Shown here: positions 7,502 to 17,167 of the stretch, in pieces
Numbering within the stretch: the stretch's first letter is position 1
How the letters are laid out: each line of letters starts with the position of its first letter
DNA from: Psychrobacillus sp042885655
GTDB lineage: Bacteria; Bacillota; Bacilli; Bacillales_A; Planococcaceae
Direction of reading: 5' to 3'
NCBI RefSeq assembly: GCF_042885655.1
Contig: NZ_JBHVRO010000005.1
Coordinates: 1 to 64,000 of the forward strand
DNA: 64,000 nucleotides
The notes under the pieces: generated by a model
Told to the model about the DNA's origin: nothing
The model's database searches: none
Seen by the model: only the letters and a program-made list of their open reading frames with translations
Translations under genes and position numbers: made by a program

Positions 7502-7552
7502 ACTATACGTCATGTAAACTTTACTGTCAACCTTACGTCAGATAAACTAACA
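7502..7552 (-). promoter_or_regulatory. glnRA promoter with two GlnR/TnrA operators
   Basis: On the minus strand TTGACA (7525-7530) and TATAGT (7502-7507) are 17 bp apart, a near-ideal SigA promoter. Two boxes of the TGTNA-N7-TNACA type lie at 7513-7529 (a good match, overlapping the -35) and 7536-7552 (one mismatch), separated by 6 bp, as in the B. subtilis glnRA control region. Confidence 0.85.
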
Positions 7553-7566
7553 TGAAAAAATTTCAA

Positions 7567-7737
7567 TAAAAAAAAGGCAGAAGCACCCTTTAAGTACAAA
7601 ACCTCTTTTCAATCGTTTTCGGGAGGCTTTAAGCAGACTCGGGCTATATCATTTCCCAAAATTATGGAAGAGGAAGGTCGTTACTAAAGCCACGACCTGC
7701 CTCTCTTTTCGGGAATCTTATGGCCGTCGTCTGCACA
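7567..7737 (+). repeat. Second dispersed repeat family, copy d
   Basis: Contains CTTTAAGT, GGGCTATATCATT and a hairpin (AGGTCG...CGACCT), then GGGAATCTTATGGCCGTCGTCTGC. The order of motifs matches the copies near 30.4 and 36.2 kb. It lies upstream of the glnR promoter, not after a gene. Confidence 0.45.
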
Positions 7738-7916
7738 TCACTCTCCTCCAACTTTATTAATAATTTTAAACCCTTTTTGGACAATAAAAGAAAATATCCT
7801 TTCTTACAAATACAGGAAACTCCCAAAGATACAATTTCGGGAGTTATTACAATTCTTTATTTGATTGCATGCTTCCTATTCTTCATCAGCATATCTCTAC
7901 ATAAAAGTTTATATTT

Positions 7917-8107
7917 AGTTGATTGGAGTGGAAGGCGGCGACTCCTAGGGGATTAGCAAGTAAATCAAGACCCTGGACTGAGCCTTCAATTGTTCAAAGG
8001 CTAAGATCGCCACATCGTGTGGCAACGCCTTTGTGACCAACTTCGTGTTGGGCCGAATCGGCTTGATACTTGCCCCCTGGAAAGCGTCCGCCTGCAGCGG
8101 AAATCAA
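7917..8107. repeat. Palindromic GC-rich repeat, copy A
   Basis: Inverted ends: GTTGATTGGAGTGGAAGGCG on the left and GCGTCCGCCTGCAGCGGAAA plus TCAAC on the right, with a GC-rich variable centre that includes a CACATCGTGTGG palindrome. With copy d it fills the 7.55-8.27 kb gap; no gene is seen there. Confidence 0.7.
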
Positions 8108-8276
8108 CCTGTACCCGGCATAATAATTTGTATACTTTTGCATGAAAACAGCGGCTTTATTCATATACAAAATAGATAGGGATCCAATTTTAATCAAAAT
8201 AATACCGGTTTAAAGTTGAAGCTTTTTCACGGGAAGATGGTGGCTTTCGTAATGTGAGTTTCTTATCTCTAAAAAA

Positions 8277-8298
8277 CCACTTCCAATCATGAAAGTGG
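8277..8298 (-). terminator. ynbB terminator
   Basis: CCACTT and AAGTGG (extended by pairing in the loop flanks) are followed by TTTTTT on the minus strand, about 10 bp after the ynbB stop codon. Confidence 0.75.
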
Positions 8299-8307
8299 CG
8301 TAAATAC

Positions 8308-9558
8308 TTATTTATTCAATGTTTGGACTGCACCTAAAATAGCATATTTAACATGTTCGTATGTTAATCCACCTTGTATAAAAGCTGTGAATGGAGGACG
8401 AATTGGTCCATCTGCTGTTAATTCCATACTAGATCCTTGAATGAAAGTTCCTGCAGCCATAATAACATCATCCTCATAACCTGGCATATACGCAGGCTCC
8501 GGTGCAAATTGAGCATTAACAGGGGAATGTAATTGAATTGCTTTACAAAATTGAATCATTTGATCCGACGTTTGAAAAGAAACAGATTGAATAAGATCCG
8601 TTCTTTTCTCTGTATAATGTGGTTCTGTTATCATACCAACTTCCTCCAATAATGCAGAAGTAAAAATGGCGCCTTTAACAGCTTGTGAAACTATATGCGG
8701 TGCCATAAAAAATCCTTGGTACATATCTAGAAGGGTATTTAGAGAAGCACCTGCTTCTGCACCAATTCCTGGGGAAGTCATTCGGTAAGCGCATTTCGTC
8801 ACGAATTCGCTTTTCCCTGCAATGTAACCTCCAGTTTTAGCAAGACCTCCACCAGGATTTTTTATAAGTGAACCTGCCATCAAATCTACCCCGACATTCG
8901 TTGGTTCTAGTTCTTCGACAAATTCACCATAGCAATTATCTACAAAAATGATTGCATCTTCTTTTATCGCTCTAATTTTTTTAACCATTTCCTTAATCTG
9001 TTCCACTGTAAAAGATGGTCGGACTGCATACCCTTTCGACCGTTGTATGGCAATCACTTTTGTATTTTCTTTCACTGCGGTTTCTACGTTTTCCCAATCA
9101 ACTGCCCCTGTTTCCAATAAATCAATATGCCTATAGGTTATCCCAAAATCAGCTAGAGATCCTGTATCTTCCCCTTCTCCGCTCACAATCGACTGAAGTG
9201 TATCGTAAGGCTTTCCAGTTATGTATAGTAATTCATCATTCGGTCTCAATAAACCAAATAAGCTGATAGAAATCGCATGTGTACCTGAGATGATTTGTGG
9301 TCGAACAAGAGCTGCTTCTGCACCAAATGTTGATGCATATACTTTTTCCAATGTATCACGACCTTCATCATCGTATCCGTAACCAGTAGAAGGATGAAAG
9401 TGATGATCACTTACATGATGTAATTTAAATGCGTTGATTACTTTTTGCTGATTATTAAATGCAATTTTTTCAACATCTTGTTGAAAAGATGTGATTTTCG
9501 CCTCTGTATTTTCCGCTAGCTCTAATACTTCTTTTGATAATGTAGTTATAAAATTCAT
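8308..9558 (-). CDS. ynbB: YnbB-type PLP-dependent lyase (methionine gamma-lyase family)
   Basis: A 416-residue cytoplasmic protein of the fold-type I PLP enzymes, in the group often annotated as methionine gamma-lyase family or aluminium resistance protein. The PLP lysine lies in GSLIKNPGGGLAKTGGYIAG, and the cofactor aspartate in FVDNCYGEF. The actual substrate is not established for this family; cystathionine or methionine-like amino acids are likely. AGGAGAG lies 7-8 nt before the ATG. Its position next to glnRA and downstream of hfq-miaA is conserved in B. subtilis. It is followed by its own terminator. Confidence 0.85.
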   Translation of the reverse strand: MNFITTLSKEVLELAENTEAKITSFQQDVEKIAFNNQQKVINAFKLHHVSDHHFHPSTGYGYDDEGRDTLEKVYASTFGAEAALVRPQIISGTHAISISLFGLLRPNDELLYITGKPYDTLQSIVSGEGEDTGSLADFGITYRHIDLLETGAVDWENVETAVKENTKVIAIQRSKGYAVRPSFTVEQIKEMVKKIRAIKEDAIIFVDNCYGEFVEELEPTNVGVDLMAGSLIKNPGGGLAKTGGYIAGKSEFVTKCAYRMTSPGIGAEAGASLNTLLDMYQGFFMAPHIVSQAVKGAIFTSALLEEVGMITEPHYTEKRTDLIQSVSFQTSDQMIQFCKAIQLHSPVNAQFAPEPAYMPGYEDDVIMAAGTFIQGSSMELTADGPIRPPFTAFIQGGLTYEHVKYAILGAVQTLNK

Positions 9559-9600
9559 TTCAATCTCTCCTGCACTCTTGTTTTCATATACAAATAGAAA

Positions 9601-9627
9601 AGACTAATTCCAAAATGAAATTAGCCT
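9601..9627 (-). terminator. Rhodanese gene terminator
   Basis: AGGCTAATTTC and GAATTAGTCT pair and are followed by TTTTCT on the minus strand, about 14 bp after the rhodanese stop codon. Confidence 0.65.
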
Positions 9628-9640
9628 TTCTCTTCAAAAC

Positions 9641-9940
9641 TTAAAACTGTAATTCGCCATCCCATTCGAGCATTCCGCCAACTACATTCGTTGCTGTAAA
9701 TCCATTTTCCTCTAGAATTTCACATGCCATCGCACTTCGTCCGCCTGCTTTACAAATAATATAGTGAGGTACAGACTTATCAATTTGACCTAGACTTGAA
9801 TCTACTTGTCCAAGTGGAATATGTTTCGCCCCTGGTATCATACCATTTGCTACTTCTTCATTTTCACGTACATCTATAATGCTGAATTGTTCTCCAGCAT
9901 CTATTTTTTGTAACAATTCTTCAGTCGTAATAAAATTCAT
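9641..9940 (-). CDS. Single-domain rhodanese-like sulfurtransferase
   Basis: A 99-residue single rhodanese domain. The start FSIIDVRE and end GGMLEWDG are family signatures. The active-site loop is CKAGGRS with the catalytic cysteine at about residue 63, so it should carry sulfane sulfur as a persulfide in the cytoplasm. The donor and acceptor are unknown. The ribosome site is weak (GTGGCG). It has a terminator and forms a one-gene unit between hfq and ynbB. Confidence 0.85.
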   Translation of the reverse strand: MNFITTEELLQKIDAGEQFSIIDVRENEEVANGMIPGAKHIPLGQVDSSLGQIDKSVPHYIICKAGGRSAMACEILEENGFTATNVVGGMLEWDGELQF

Positions 9941-10067
9941 TTTTTATCGCCACTTTCCATGTATATTCCTACAAATAGTAATAGGAACATTTCTAGATGT
10001 CAACTAAACCATTTCCAACCCATCGAGGATTATCATTCAGATATAGAGTAATGCATGCAGTAATTCT

Positions 10068-10289
10068 CTATTCCACATTAATATTAATTGATTTAGAGGG
10101 AGCAAAAGTTGAAATGGCATGCTTATAAATTAACTGCTGTTTACCTTCCGATTCTAGCAACACAGTAAAATTATCATATGATTTTATAATACCTTTCAAC
10201 TGAAAACCATTTAATAAAAATACGGTTACAAAAATATCATTCTTTCTTAATTGATTTAAAAAATTATCTTGAATATTTATTGGTTTCAT
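10068..10289 (-). CDS. hfq: RNA chaperone Hfq
   Basis: A 73-residue Sm-like protein that forms a hexameric ring and helps small RNAs act on mRNAs. The Sm1 region is NGFQLKGIIKSYDNFTVLLE and the Sm2 region is YKHAISTFAP; both match B. subtilis Hfq almost residue for residue. The ATG at 10289 is chosen because GGGGG lies 7 nt upstream and the protein then begins MKPINIQDNFLNQ like its relatives. Longer readings from 10331 overlap the miaA end region. It follows miaA by about 57 bp, the usual order. Confidence 0.95.
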   Translation of the reverse strand: MKPINIQDNFLNQLRKNDIFVTVFLLNGFQLKGIIKSYDNFTVLLESEGKQQLIYKHAISTFAPSKSININVE

Positions 10290-10346
10290 CCCAATACCCC
10301 CATTTACATTTTGCGTTAAAAGATTCTCCATAACTAATATTCGATA

Positions 10347-11270
10347 TTATTCGCTTATCTCCTGCAAAATTGTTTGAATTTCTTTAATAATTCTTTCCGA
10401 ATCTGTAAATGGATTATACCAATGGATATCCATCTTATTTCGAAAATAAGTTAGTTGGCGTTTGGCATACCTTCTCGAATTTTGCTTCAAGTTATCAATT
10501 GATTCCTCGAAAGTTATATGCCCATCCAGAAAATCATAAATCTCTTTATAACCGATAGCTTGAATGGATTGAACATTTCGGATATTTTGCTCATGTAGCC
10601 CTTTTACTTCTTGAAGTAACCCTTTTCCCAACATTATTTCCACTCTTTTATTTATTCTTTCATAGAGCAGTCCACGATCAATAGAAAGTCCAATGATATA
10701 ATGTGGATATACCTTCTCATTTCCTTGATTTTGTTCAATCTCATCTTTTCTTTTCCCACTTAATTCCACTCGTTCGATCGCTCTCATAACCCTTTGAATA
10801 TTATTCGGATGAATTTCAGTTGAAGCGATTGGATCTAACTTGCTTAGTCTTTCGAATAACACTTCTGATGATAGCTGTTCCAATTCCTTTAATAAGTCAC
10901 TATTTGTTTTAGGTTGTTCAGTAAACCTAAAGTCATATAGTACCGATTGTATATAAAGCCCTGTTCCTCCCACAATAATTGGCACACGACCACGAGAAGC
11001 AATTTCGTCTATTTTTAGGCGAACAAGTTTTTGATATTCAGCTACTGAGAAACTTTCTGTTGGATCTTTTATATCTAATAAATGGTGGGGAACACCTTCC
11101 ATCTCATCTGAATTAATCTTAGCAGTTCCAATAGACAATCCACGATATACCTGCATAGAATCCCCGTTAATAACCTCACCATTACAAGCTTTTGCTAATT
11201 CTATACTAAGCGCTGTTTTTCCGACAGCTGTCGGACCTACAATTGCTATGACAAAAGGTCTTTCACTCAT
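10347..11270 (-). CDS. miaA: tRNA dimethylallyltransferase
   Basis: The 307-residue enzyme adds the dimethylallyl group to A37 of tRNAs that read codons starting with U; MiaB, also encoded in this window, then thiomethylates it. The ATP/PPi loop GPTAVGKTALS is at residues 11-21, followed by the NGDSMQVYRG motif and the HHLLDI motif. The length is normal. The ATG overlaps the end of the upstream hydrolase gene by 8 bp, so translation is probably coupled. Confidence 0.96.
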   Translation of the reverse strand: MSERPFVIAIVGPTAVGKTALSIELAKACNGEVINGDSMQVYRGLSIGTAKINSDEMEGVPHHLLDIKDPTESFSVAEYQKLVRLKIDEIASRGRVPIIVGGTGLYIQSVLYDFRFTEQPKTNSDLLKELEQLSSEVLFERLSKLDPIASTEIHPNNIQRVMRAIERVELSGKRKDEIEQNQGNEKVYPHYIIGLSIDRGLLYERINKRVEIMLGKGLLQEVKGLHEQNIRNVQSIQAIGYKEIYDFLDGHITFEESIDNLKQNSRRYAKRQLTYFRNKMDIHWYNPFTDSERIIKEIQTILQEISE

Positions 11271-12201
11271 TATTCATCATCCATTTTACAATAATATTAA
11301 ATGTATCTTTTTTATTTTTTTCTAATAAAATTTCATGTCTTGCATTTTCTACTAAATGTACAGTTACATTTTTCATTCCAGCATTCGTCAAACCTTTCGC
11401 TACTTTAAATATACCTTCTCCATTTTTACCAACTGGATCCTCTTCACCACTTATGAGTAAAACCGGCAAGTCTTTTCTAATACGAGCAATCTCTCCAGTT
11501 TTATGAATTGTCTTTAGGCCGTAAAACAAATCAATATAAAATTGATTGGTTGGGATAAACCCACACATTGGATCGTCTATATATTTTTTAACTTCTGTTT
11601 TATCAGTATTTAACCAATCAAATGTTGACACGGCATCTTTAATCTTTTTATTAAACCCACCAAAAGATAAATTATTGAGTAATTTACTTTCTGTTATTGG
11701 TGTCTGAAATTTAGAAGCAATTTTTCCAATTATCGACCCAACATCTCCAAGGACACCTGGACTAAAAGAAGTGCCACAAATGACTACTTTGGATAGTGAA
11801 TCACTGTATTTTTGCATATATCTTCGGGCAACAAATGAACCCATACTATGTCCAAATAGTATTAGTGGTATCTCCACCATATCTTCTCGAACTTTTAATA
11901 ATACTTCTCGAACATCTTCTGTTACACGCTCAAATCCATTAGTTTTAGCAAAATAACCTTGTTGTCCATTTTTCTCAACAGTTCTACCATGCCCTCTATG
12001 GTCGTGACCACTAACAATATAGCCTTTTTCCACTAGAAATAGTGCAAATTCATCATATCGCTCAATATGTTCCGCCATACCGTGTAATAAATGTATATGG
12101 CCAATAGGTGATTGTTTTGGAGAATATTTCACTACATGAATATGATGACCATCTGACATTTCTACTTCTAAAATTGATTTCAATACGCTATTCAACTCCA
12201 T
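11263..12201 (-). CDS. Alpha/beta hydrolase, lysophospholipase/monoglyceride-lipase type
   Basis: A 312-residue protein of the serine hydrolase group Hydrolase_4. The nucleophile elbow is GHSMG, the acid region is SGEEDP and the base is in ARHEI, giving a complete Ser-Asp-His triad. HGMAEHIERYDEF and GHDHRGHGR are the usual oxyanion and early motifs. It has no signal peptide, so it should act in the cytoplasm on acylglycerols or lysophospholipids. Its 10-bp overlap with glpD and 8-bp overlap with miaA place it in one operon. Release of glycerol or glycerol phosphate for GlpK/GlpD is a reasonable inference. Confidence 0.85.
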   Translation of the reverse strand: MELNSVLKSILEVEMSDGHHIHVVKYSPKQSPIGHIHLLHGMAEHIERYDEFALFLVEKGYIVSGHDHRGHGRTVEKNGQQGYFAKTNGFERVTEDVREVLLKVREDMVEIPLILFGHSMGSFVARRYMQKYSDSLSKVVICGTSFSPGVLGDVGSIIGKIASKFQTPITESKLLNNLSFGGFNKKIKDAVSTFDWLNTDKTEVKKYIDDPMCGFIPTNQFYIDLFYGLKTIHKTGEIARIRKDLPVLLISGEEDPVGKNGEGIFKVAKGLTNAGMKNVTVHLVENARHEILLEKNKKDTFNIIVKWMMNNE

Positions 12202-13835
12202 CCTAAAGTCGCTTGCATAAGAAGTTTATCTAGTTGGCTTTGATATTTTACCGTTTCTTGTTCCGAGTAATTCAACAGATTATTCATTACTTGTAAAACT
12301 TCATCTTTATAAGTTTTGTATTGCTCTATATTAAAGTAAAGCATACCAGTTCTTCGCACGAGAAAGTCTACTGGGGAATATGCCATCTCATCATGTACTG
12401 CATAATAAATTTGTGCTAATAGACTTAGCGGTAAACTTGAATCGGATGTAGTCTTTAACAAGTGTGCATATTTAAATATTTTATCAACATTTGATCCATA
12501 CAATTTAGCTAATCTTCTTCCTTCTTCAAAAGATAAACCATAAGATAGCGCTAATCTTTCTTTGTTTGCAACAAAAGCCGGAAAATTCTCCGATCCACCA
12601 ATGTCTCCTCCAGAAAGTTCTAAGTGCTTTGTCACACATGGCCCATAATTGTAATCACCTAGTTGTTTGGATATTGAATCAACAATAGATTCAGCCATTT
12701 TACGATATCCTGTCAGTTTACCACCTGCTATTGTAATCAAACCAGAATTCGATTGCCAAATTTCATCTTTTCGGGAAATTTCGGAAGGGTCTTTGCCTTC
12801 TTCATAAATAAGCGGTCTTACACCTGCCCAAGTAGACTCTACATTTTTTTCGGAGATATGAACATGTGGGAACATATCTTGTATCGCTTTTAATAAGTAT
12901 TGAATATCTTCTTTTGTCGCTACAGGATTTTGTATATCTCCTTCAAAAAAAGTATCTGTAGTACCTACATATGTTTTTCCTTCGCGAGGAATTGCAAATA
13001 TCATTCGTTTATCCGGTGCATTAAAATAAATAGCTTGCTGAAGAGGAAAATATAGTTGATCGATTACTATATGAACACCTTTTGTCAGTCTTAATTTTTT
13101 ATTATTATCCATTGCATCAAGCGCTCGGACAGAATCAACCCAAGGGCCAGCTGCATTTACCACTTTTTTAGCATGAATTGTTATTTTCTTATTATTTATT
13201 TGATCGATTACCTCTGCGCCAACAACATCATTATTATCGTTATATACAAAGGACCTTACTTTTGCATAGTTTAAACATACTGCACCTTTTTCAATCGCTT
13301 TCTTAATAACTTCCAAAGTCAAACGTGCATCATCTGTCCGATATTCTACATAATATCCACCGCCAAGTAATCCTGTGCTTTTTAATAACGGTTCTTTTTC
13401 TAGGGTTTCTTCAGGCGATAACATATGTCTCTTTTCTTCTTTTTTCACTTTGGCTAAAAAGTCATATACTTTTAAGCCGACTGAAGTTGTCATCGGACCA
13501 AAAGTACCTTTTTTGTGAAATGGTAGAAGCATCCATTCAGGTTCGGTAACATGGACTGCATTTTCATATACTACTTCTCTTTCTTTCCCAACTTCTGACA
13601 CCATTTTCACTTCAAATTGCTTTAAATAACGTAAACCACCGTGCACTAACTTCGTCGATCTACTAGAAGTCCCGGCTGCAAAATCTTGCATTTCTACAAG
13701 AGCTACAGACATCCCTCTTGTAACTGCGTCTAAAGCTATGCCGGCACCCGTAATGCCTCCTCCAATAACTAATACATCGAATTCATAAAAATTTAAGGTG
13801 TTAAATATTTGTTCACGCTCTAATGAAGATTTCAT
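12192..13835 (-). CDS. glpD: Aerobic glycerol-3-phosphate dehydrogenase
   Basis: A 547-residue FAD enzyme that oxidises glycerol 3-phosphate to dihydroxyacetone phosphate at the membrane and passes electrons to quinone. The FAD-binding loop GGGITGAGIALDA lies near residue 22, followed by the STKLVHGGLRYLKQ family motif. AAGGAGT lies 9 nt before the ATG. It begins 3 bp after glpK and overlaps the hydrolase gene. No GlpP-type leader terminator can exist in such a small gap, unlike B. subtilis glpD. Confidence 0.95.
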   Translation of the reverse strand: MKSSLEREQIFNTLNFYEFDVLVIGGGITGAGIALDAVTRGMSVALVEMQDFAAGTSSRSTKLVHGGLRYLKQFEVKMVSEVGKEREVVYENAVHVTEPEWMLLPFHKKGTFGPMTTSVGLKVYDFLAKVKKEEKRHMLSPEETLEKEPLLKSTGLLGGGYYVEYRTDDARLTLEVIKKAIEKGAVCLNYAKVRSFVYNDNNDVVGAEVIDQINNKKITIHAKKVVNAAGPWVDSVRALDAMDNNKKLRLTKGVHIVIDQLYFPLQQAIYFNAPDKRMIFAIPREGKTYVGTTDTFFEGDIQNPVATKEDIQYLLKAIQDMFPHVHISEKNVESTWAGVRPLIYEEGKDPSEISRKDEIWQSNSGLITIAGGKLTGYRKMAESIVDSISKQLGDYNYGPCVTKHLELSGGDIGGSENFPAFVANKERLALSYGLSFEEGRRLAKLYGSNVDKIFKYAHLLKTTSDSSLPLSLLAQIYYAVHDEMAYSPVDFLVRRTGMLYFNIEQYKTYKDEVLQVMNNLLNYSEQETVKYQSQLDKLLMQATLGWS

Positions 13836-13838
13836 TTA

Positions 13839-15347
13839 CTAGACTCCTTCTTCTATTGGTTTGAATACTCTTGTTGCTGCGACAGCTCTTTTCCAGCCTT
13901 CGTATAAATTAGTTCTTTTCACTTCATCCATTTTTGGTTCATACTTTTTTTGACTTTCTCGCATCTTTAATAATTCAAATTCATCTTGCCAAAATTTTGT
14001 TGCTAAGCCTGCTAGAAATGCCGCTCCAAGCGCCGTTGTTTCATTCAACTTTGCGAGTTCTATCGGCAAGTTGAGCAAATCACATTGGAATTGCATGAGA
14101 AATTCGTTACTCACTGCCCCACCATCTACACGGAGCACTTCTACACTTACTCCAGAGTCTTGTGCCATAGTTTGCAGTACATCCTTTGTTTGGTAAGCAA
14201 GGGATTCAAGTGTAGCACGGATGAAATGTTCTTTCGTAGTTCCTCGTGATAAGCCGAAAATTGCCCCCCTTGCATCCGAGTCCCAATAAGGGGTACCTAG
14301 CCCAACAAATGCTGGAACAATATATACACCTTCTGTAGAGTCTACTCTTTTTGCATAGTTTTCAGACTCGGATGCATTTTGTAACATTCGAAGACCATCC
14401 CGCAACCATTGGATAGCAGATCCAGCTACAAAAACGCTACCTTCTAAAGCATAAGTTACTTTTCCATTCAGTCCCCAAGCAATCGTTGTTAGCAATCCTG
14501 AATGAGATGAAACAGCTACTTCTCCCGTATTAAGTAGCATAAAACAACCCGTTCCATATGTGTTTTTAGCCATCCCTTTTTCGAAACAACATTGGCCAAA
14601 AAGTGCAGCTTGTTGATCTCCTGCCGCTCCAGCAATATTAATTTCTTTCCCAAAGAACACGCTAGAATCTGTTTGCGTATAAACTTCGGATGAAGAAGCT
14701 ACAGAAGGTAGGATGTTCATCGGTATATCTAATTTTTTGCATATTTCTTCATCCCAGCACTGTTCATATATGTTATAAAGCATCGTTCTAGATGCATTGG
14801 AGTAGTCCGTAACATGTGCCTTTCCATTAGATAATTTCCAGATAAGCCAAGTATCAATAGTGCCAAAAAGAAGTTCTCCGTTTTCAGCTTGTTCTCTAGC
14901 ATTTTCTACATGATCTAAAATCCATTTTACTTTCGTAGCAGAGAAATATGGATCCAGCATTAATCCAGTCTTATCTTTAAAAAAAGATTCCAATTTCTCT
15001 TTTTTTAATTGATCAATAATTTCTTGCGTTTGTCTGGATTGCCAAACAATCGCATGATAAACAGGCTTACCCGTCTTTTTGTTCCAAACTACAGTTGTCT
15101 CTCTTTGATTGGTAATACCTATCGCATGAACATCTTCTGGTTGGGTACCACTTTCCGTTAAAATTGCAGCTATAACAGACAAGACAGATCCCCAAATTTC
15201 CTGCGCATCATGTTCAACCCAACCCGGTTTTGGAAAATATTGGGTAAATTCTTTTTGAGCAGAATGTACCATATTTCCTTGTTTATCGAATAGTATTGCT
15301 CGTGAGCTTGTAGTTCCTTGATCGATTGATAAAATATATTTCCCCAA
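13839..15347 (-). CDS. glpK: Glycerol kinase
   Basis: A 502-residue FGGY-family kinase that makes glycerol 3-phosphate. The N-terminal phosphate loop DQGTTSSRAILF and the C-terminal motif DGGAVSNEFLMQFQCDLL are present. The start is a TTG, 8 nt after AGGAGGG. In B. subtilis and enterococci the loop near residue 230 reads YHF(F/Y)G and its histidine is phosphorylated by HPr, which activates the enzyme. Here the same place reads SSVFFG (residues 228-233), so the histidine appears replaced by valine. It follows mutL by only 11 bp and is read with mutS-mutL. Confidence 0.95.
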   Translation of the reverse strand: MGKYILSIDQGTTSSRAILFDKQGNMVHSAQKEFTQYFPKPGWVEHDAQEIWGSVLSVIAAILTESGTQPEDVHAIGITNQRETTVVWNKKTGKPVYHAIVWQSRQTQEIIDQLKKEKLESFFKDKTGLMLDPYFSATKVKWILDHVENAREQAENGELLFGTIDTWLIWKLSNGKAHVTDYSNASRTMLYNIYEQCWDEEICKKLDIPMNILPSVASSSEVYTQTDSSVFFGKEINIAGAAGDQQAALFGQCCFEKGMAKNTYGTGCFMLLNTGEVAVSSHSGLLTTIAWGLNGKVTYALEGSVFVAGSAIQWLRDGLRMLQNASESENYAKRVDSTEGVYIVPAFVGLGTPYWDSDARGAIFGLSRGTTKEHFIRATLESLAYQTKDVLQTMAQDSGVSVEVLRVDGGAVSNEFLMQFQCDLLNLPIELAKLNETTALGAAFLAGLATKFWQDEFELLKMRESQKKYEPKMDEVKRTNLYEGWKRAVAATRVFKPIEEGV

Positions 15348-15358
15348 AAAAATCCCTC

Positions 15359-17146
15359 CTACATTACCCGCTTGAACATCTTTTCAATTTCATACGTAGT
15401 AAAATGAACGATTACTGGTCGACCATGTGGACATGTTAATGGATGTTGCGCATTTTTTAAACTTTCTAATAGCTGCTCCATATCTCTAGTAGTTAAATGG
15501 TGATTAGCTTTGATGGATAGTTTACAGCTCATCATAATCGCAGCATCTTCTCTAAGCTTTTTAATATCTGTTTTTCGATTCGTTAATACTTGCTCAATTA
15601 AACCTTCAATAATTTTGGTTTCACTTCCTTTTGGAAACCAAGATGGATGCTCTCTTACAACAAAGCTAGATGAACCAAATTCTTCTAAATATATGCCGAC
15701 ATTTTTTAGTTCCTCTAATGAATCTTTTATGCGGTAAGATTCATCTAAAGAATAGTGAAAAGTAAGTGGAAGTAATAATGCTTGCCGTTCACTTGCACTT
15801 ACTTCCCCAACCTTTTCTTTGAAGAATTCATATTTGATACGTTCTTGTGCTGCATGTTGATCTATTAAGTAAAAGCCATCATCACTTTGCGCAACAATAT
15901 ATGTTCCATGTATTTGTCCTACTACATGTAAATCTGGAAAGGGCTTTTTCTCCTCTTTAAATTCTTCTATATATTCTTCTACCTCTATTTCTTCTAAAAG
16001 AGGCTCTAAATCCTCTTTTACTATCGATGGTAGCTCAGTTTCTTCTGTATCTGTTTTTGTTATTGCTTCAGGTGGGGCTTGATACGTTTGTTTAAAAAAG
16101 TCAAACTGAATACTCGGTTGTTTTTTAACTTCAGGCTTTTCTGTAATTTTCGGTGGTTGTTGTACTTTATGAATAACGGAACGAATTGTTGTTCTAACAA
16201 GCTCCATTAATTCCTTTTCTTTACTTAATCTAATTTGATGCTTTGCTGGATGCACATTTACATCCGTGAGCATTGGGTCTGTTTCAATATTTAATACTAC
16301 AATCGGAAATCTTCCTATTGGTAACAAAGTATGATAAGCATCTACAATTGCATTATTTAAACCATAATGCTTTACCCAACGCCCGTTCACAAGAATTGTA
16401 ATATAGTTTTTAGATGCTCGGGTAATTTCCGGTAACGTGGCAAAACCAGAAATATGAAAATCAGCGGACTCATTTTCAAAACCAATCATTTTTTTCACAT
16501 TAGATACACCATAAATTGAGGCAAGAACCTGCCTTAAATCTCCTCGTCCGGTCGTTTGAACAATAGTTTGGTTATTATTTGATAATTTGAAGGCAATTGA
16601 CGGAAAACTAATTGCCAATCGGTTAATTAAGTCAATAGAATGACCTAACTCTGTCTGAATTGTTTTTAAATATTTTAATCGAGCTGGTGTATTAAAAAAT
16701 AATTGATTTACAACAATATCCGTACCTCGTCTAATTGGTGCCGGTGCGCAGGAAAGTACACGTCCTCCTTCAAGTTCCACTTTTGTCCCAATGTTTTCTC
16801 CATCGGACGTCCATAAACTAATTTTTGATACAGAGGCAATACTCGCTAGTGCTTCTCCCCGGAAACCTAATGAACGGATTCTAAATAGATCATGTTCCGT
16901 TGTAATTTTTGAAGTGGCATGTCGTGAAAAAGATTGGACAGCATCTTCCTCATCCATTCCTTTCCCATTATCAGTTACTTGTATTTTTGCTAATCCAGCT
17001 TCTTCGAGCACTATTTCAATGGATGTACTTTCAGCATCAATGGCGTTTTCCACTAACTCTTTTACTACGGATGCGGGACGTTCCACTACTTCTCCCGCTG
17101 CTATTTTATTGGAAAGTAGTTCTTCCATCACGATGATTTGCCCCAT
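15359..17146 (-). CDS. mutL: DNA mismatch repair protein MutL
   Basis: A 595-residue repair ATPase. The N-terminal GHKL domain has SNKIAAGEVVERP and the DNGKGMD and GFRGEALASI motifs. The C-terminal domain carries DQHAAQERIKYE, the metal-dependent endonuclease motif DQHA(x)2E(x)4E found in bacteria without MutH. The linker (about 340-400) is acidic and proline-rich. The ATG at 17146 is preferred because AGGTG lies about 8 nt before it; a GTG three codons upstream is the alternative. It follows mutS by about 21 bp. Confidence 0.97.
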   Translation of the reverse strand: MGQIIVMEELLSNKIAAGEVVERPASVVKELVENAIDAESTSIEIVLEEAGLAKIQVTDNGKGMDEEDAVQSFSRHATSKITTEHDLFRIRSLGFRGEALASIASVSKISLWTSDGENIGTKVELEGGRVLSCAPAPIRRGTDIVVNQLFFNTPARLKYLKTIQTELGHSIDLINRLAISFPSIAFKLSNNNQTIVQTTGRGDLRQVLASIYGVSNVKKMIGFENESADFHISGFATLPEITRASKNYITILVNGRWVKHYGLNNAIVDAYHTLLPIGRFPIVVLNIETDPMLTDVNVHPAKHQIRLSKEKELMELVRTTIRSVIHKVQQPPKITEKPEVKKQPSIQFDFFKQTYQAPPEAITKTDTEETELPSIVKEDLEPLLEEIEVEEYIEEFKEEKKPFPDLHVVGQIHGTYIVAQSDDGFYLIDQHAAQERIKYEFFKEKVGEVSASERQALLLPLTFHYSLDESYRIKDSLEELKNVGIYLEEFGSSSFVVREHPSWFPKGSETKIIEGLIEQVLTNRKTDIKKLREDAAIMMSCKLSIKANHHLTTRDMEQLLESLKNAQHPLTCPHGRPVIVHFTTYEIEKMFKRVM

Positions 17147-17167
17147 ATTCTTCACCTACTTTTTTGG

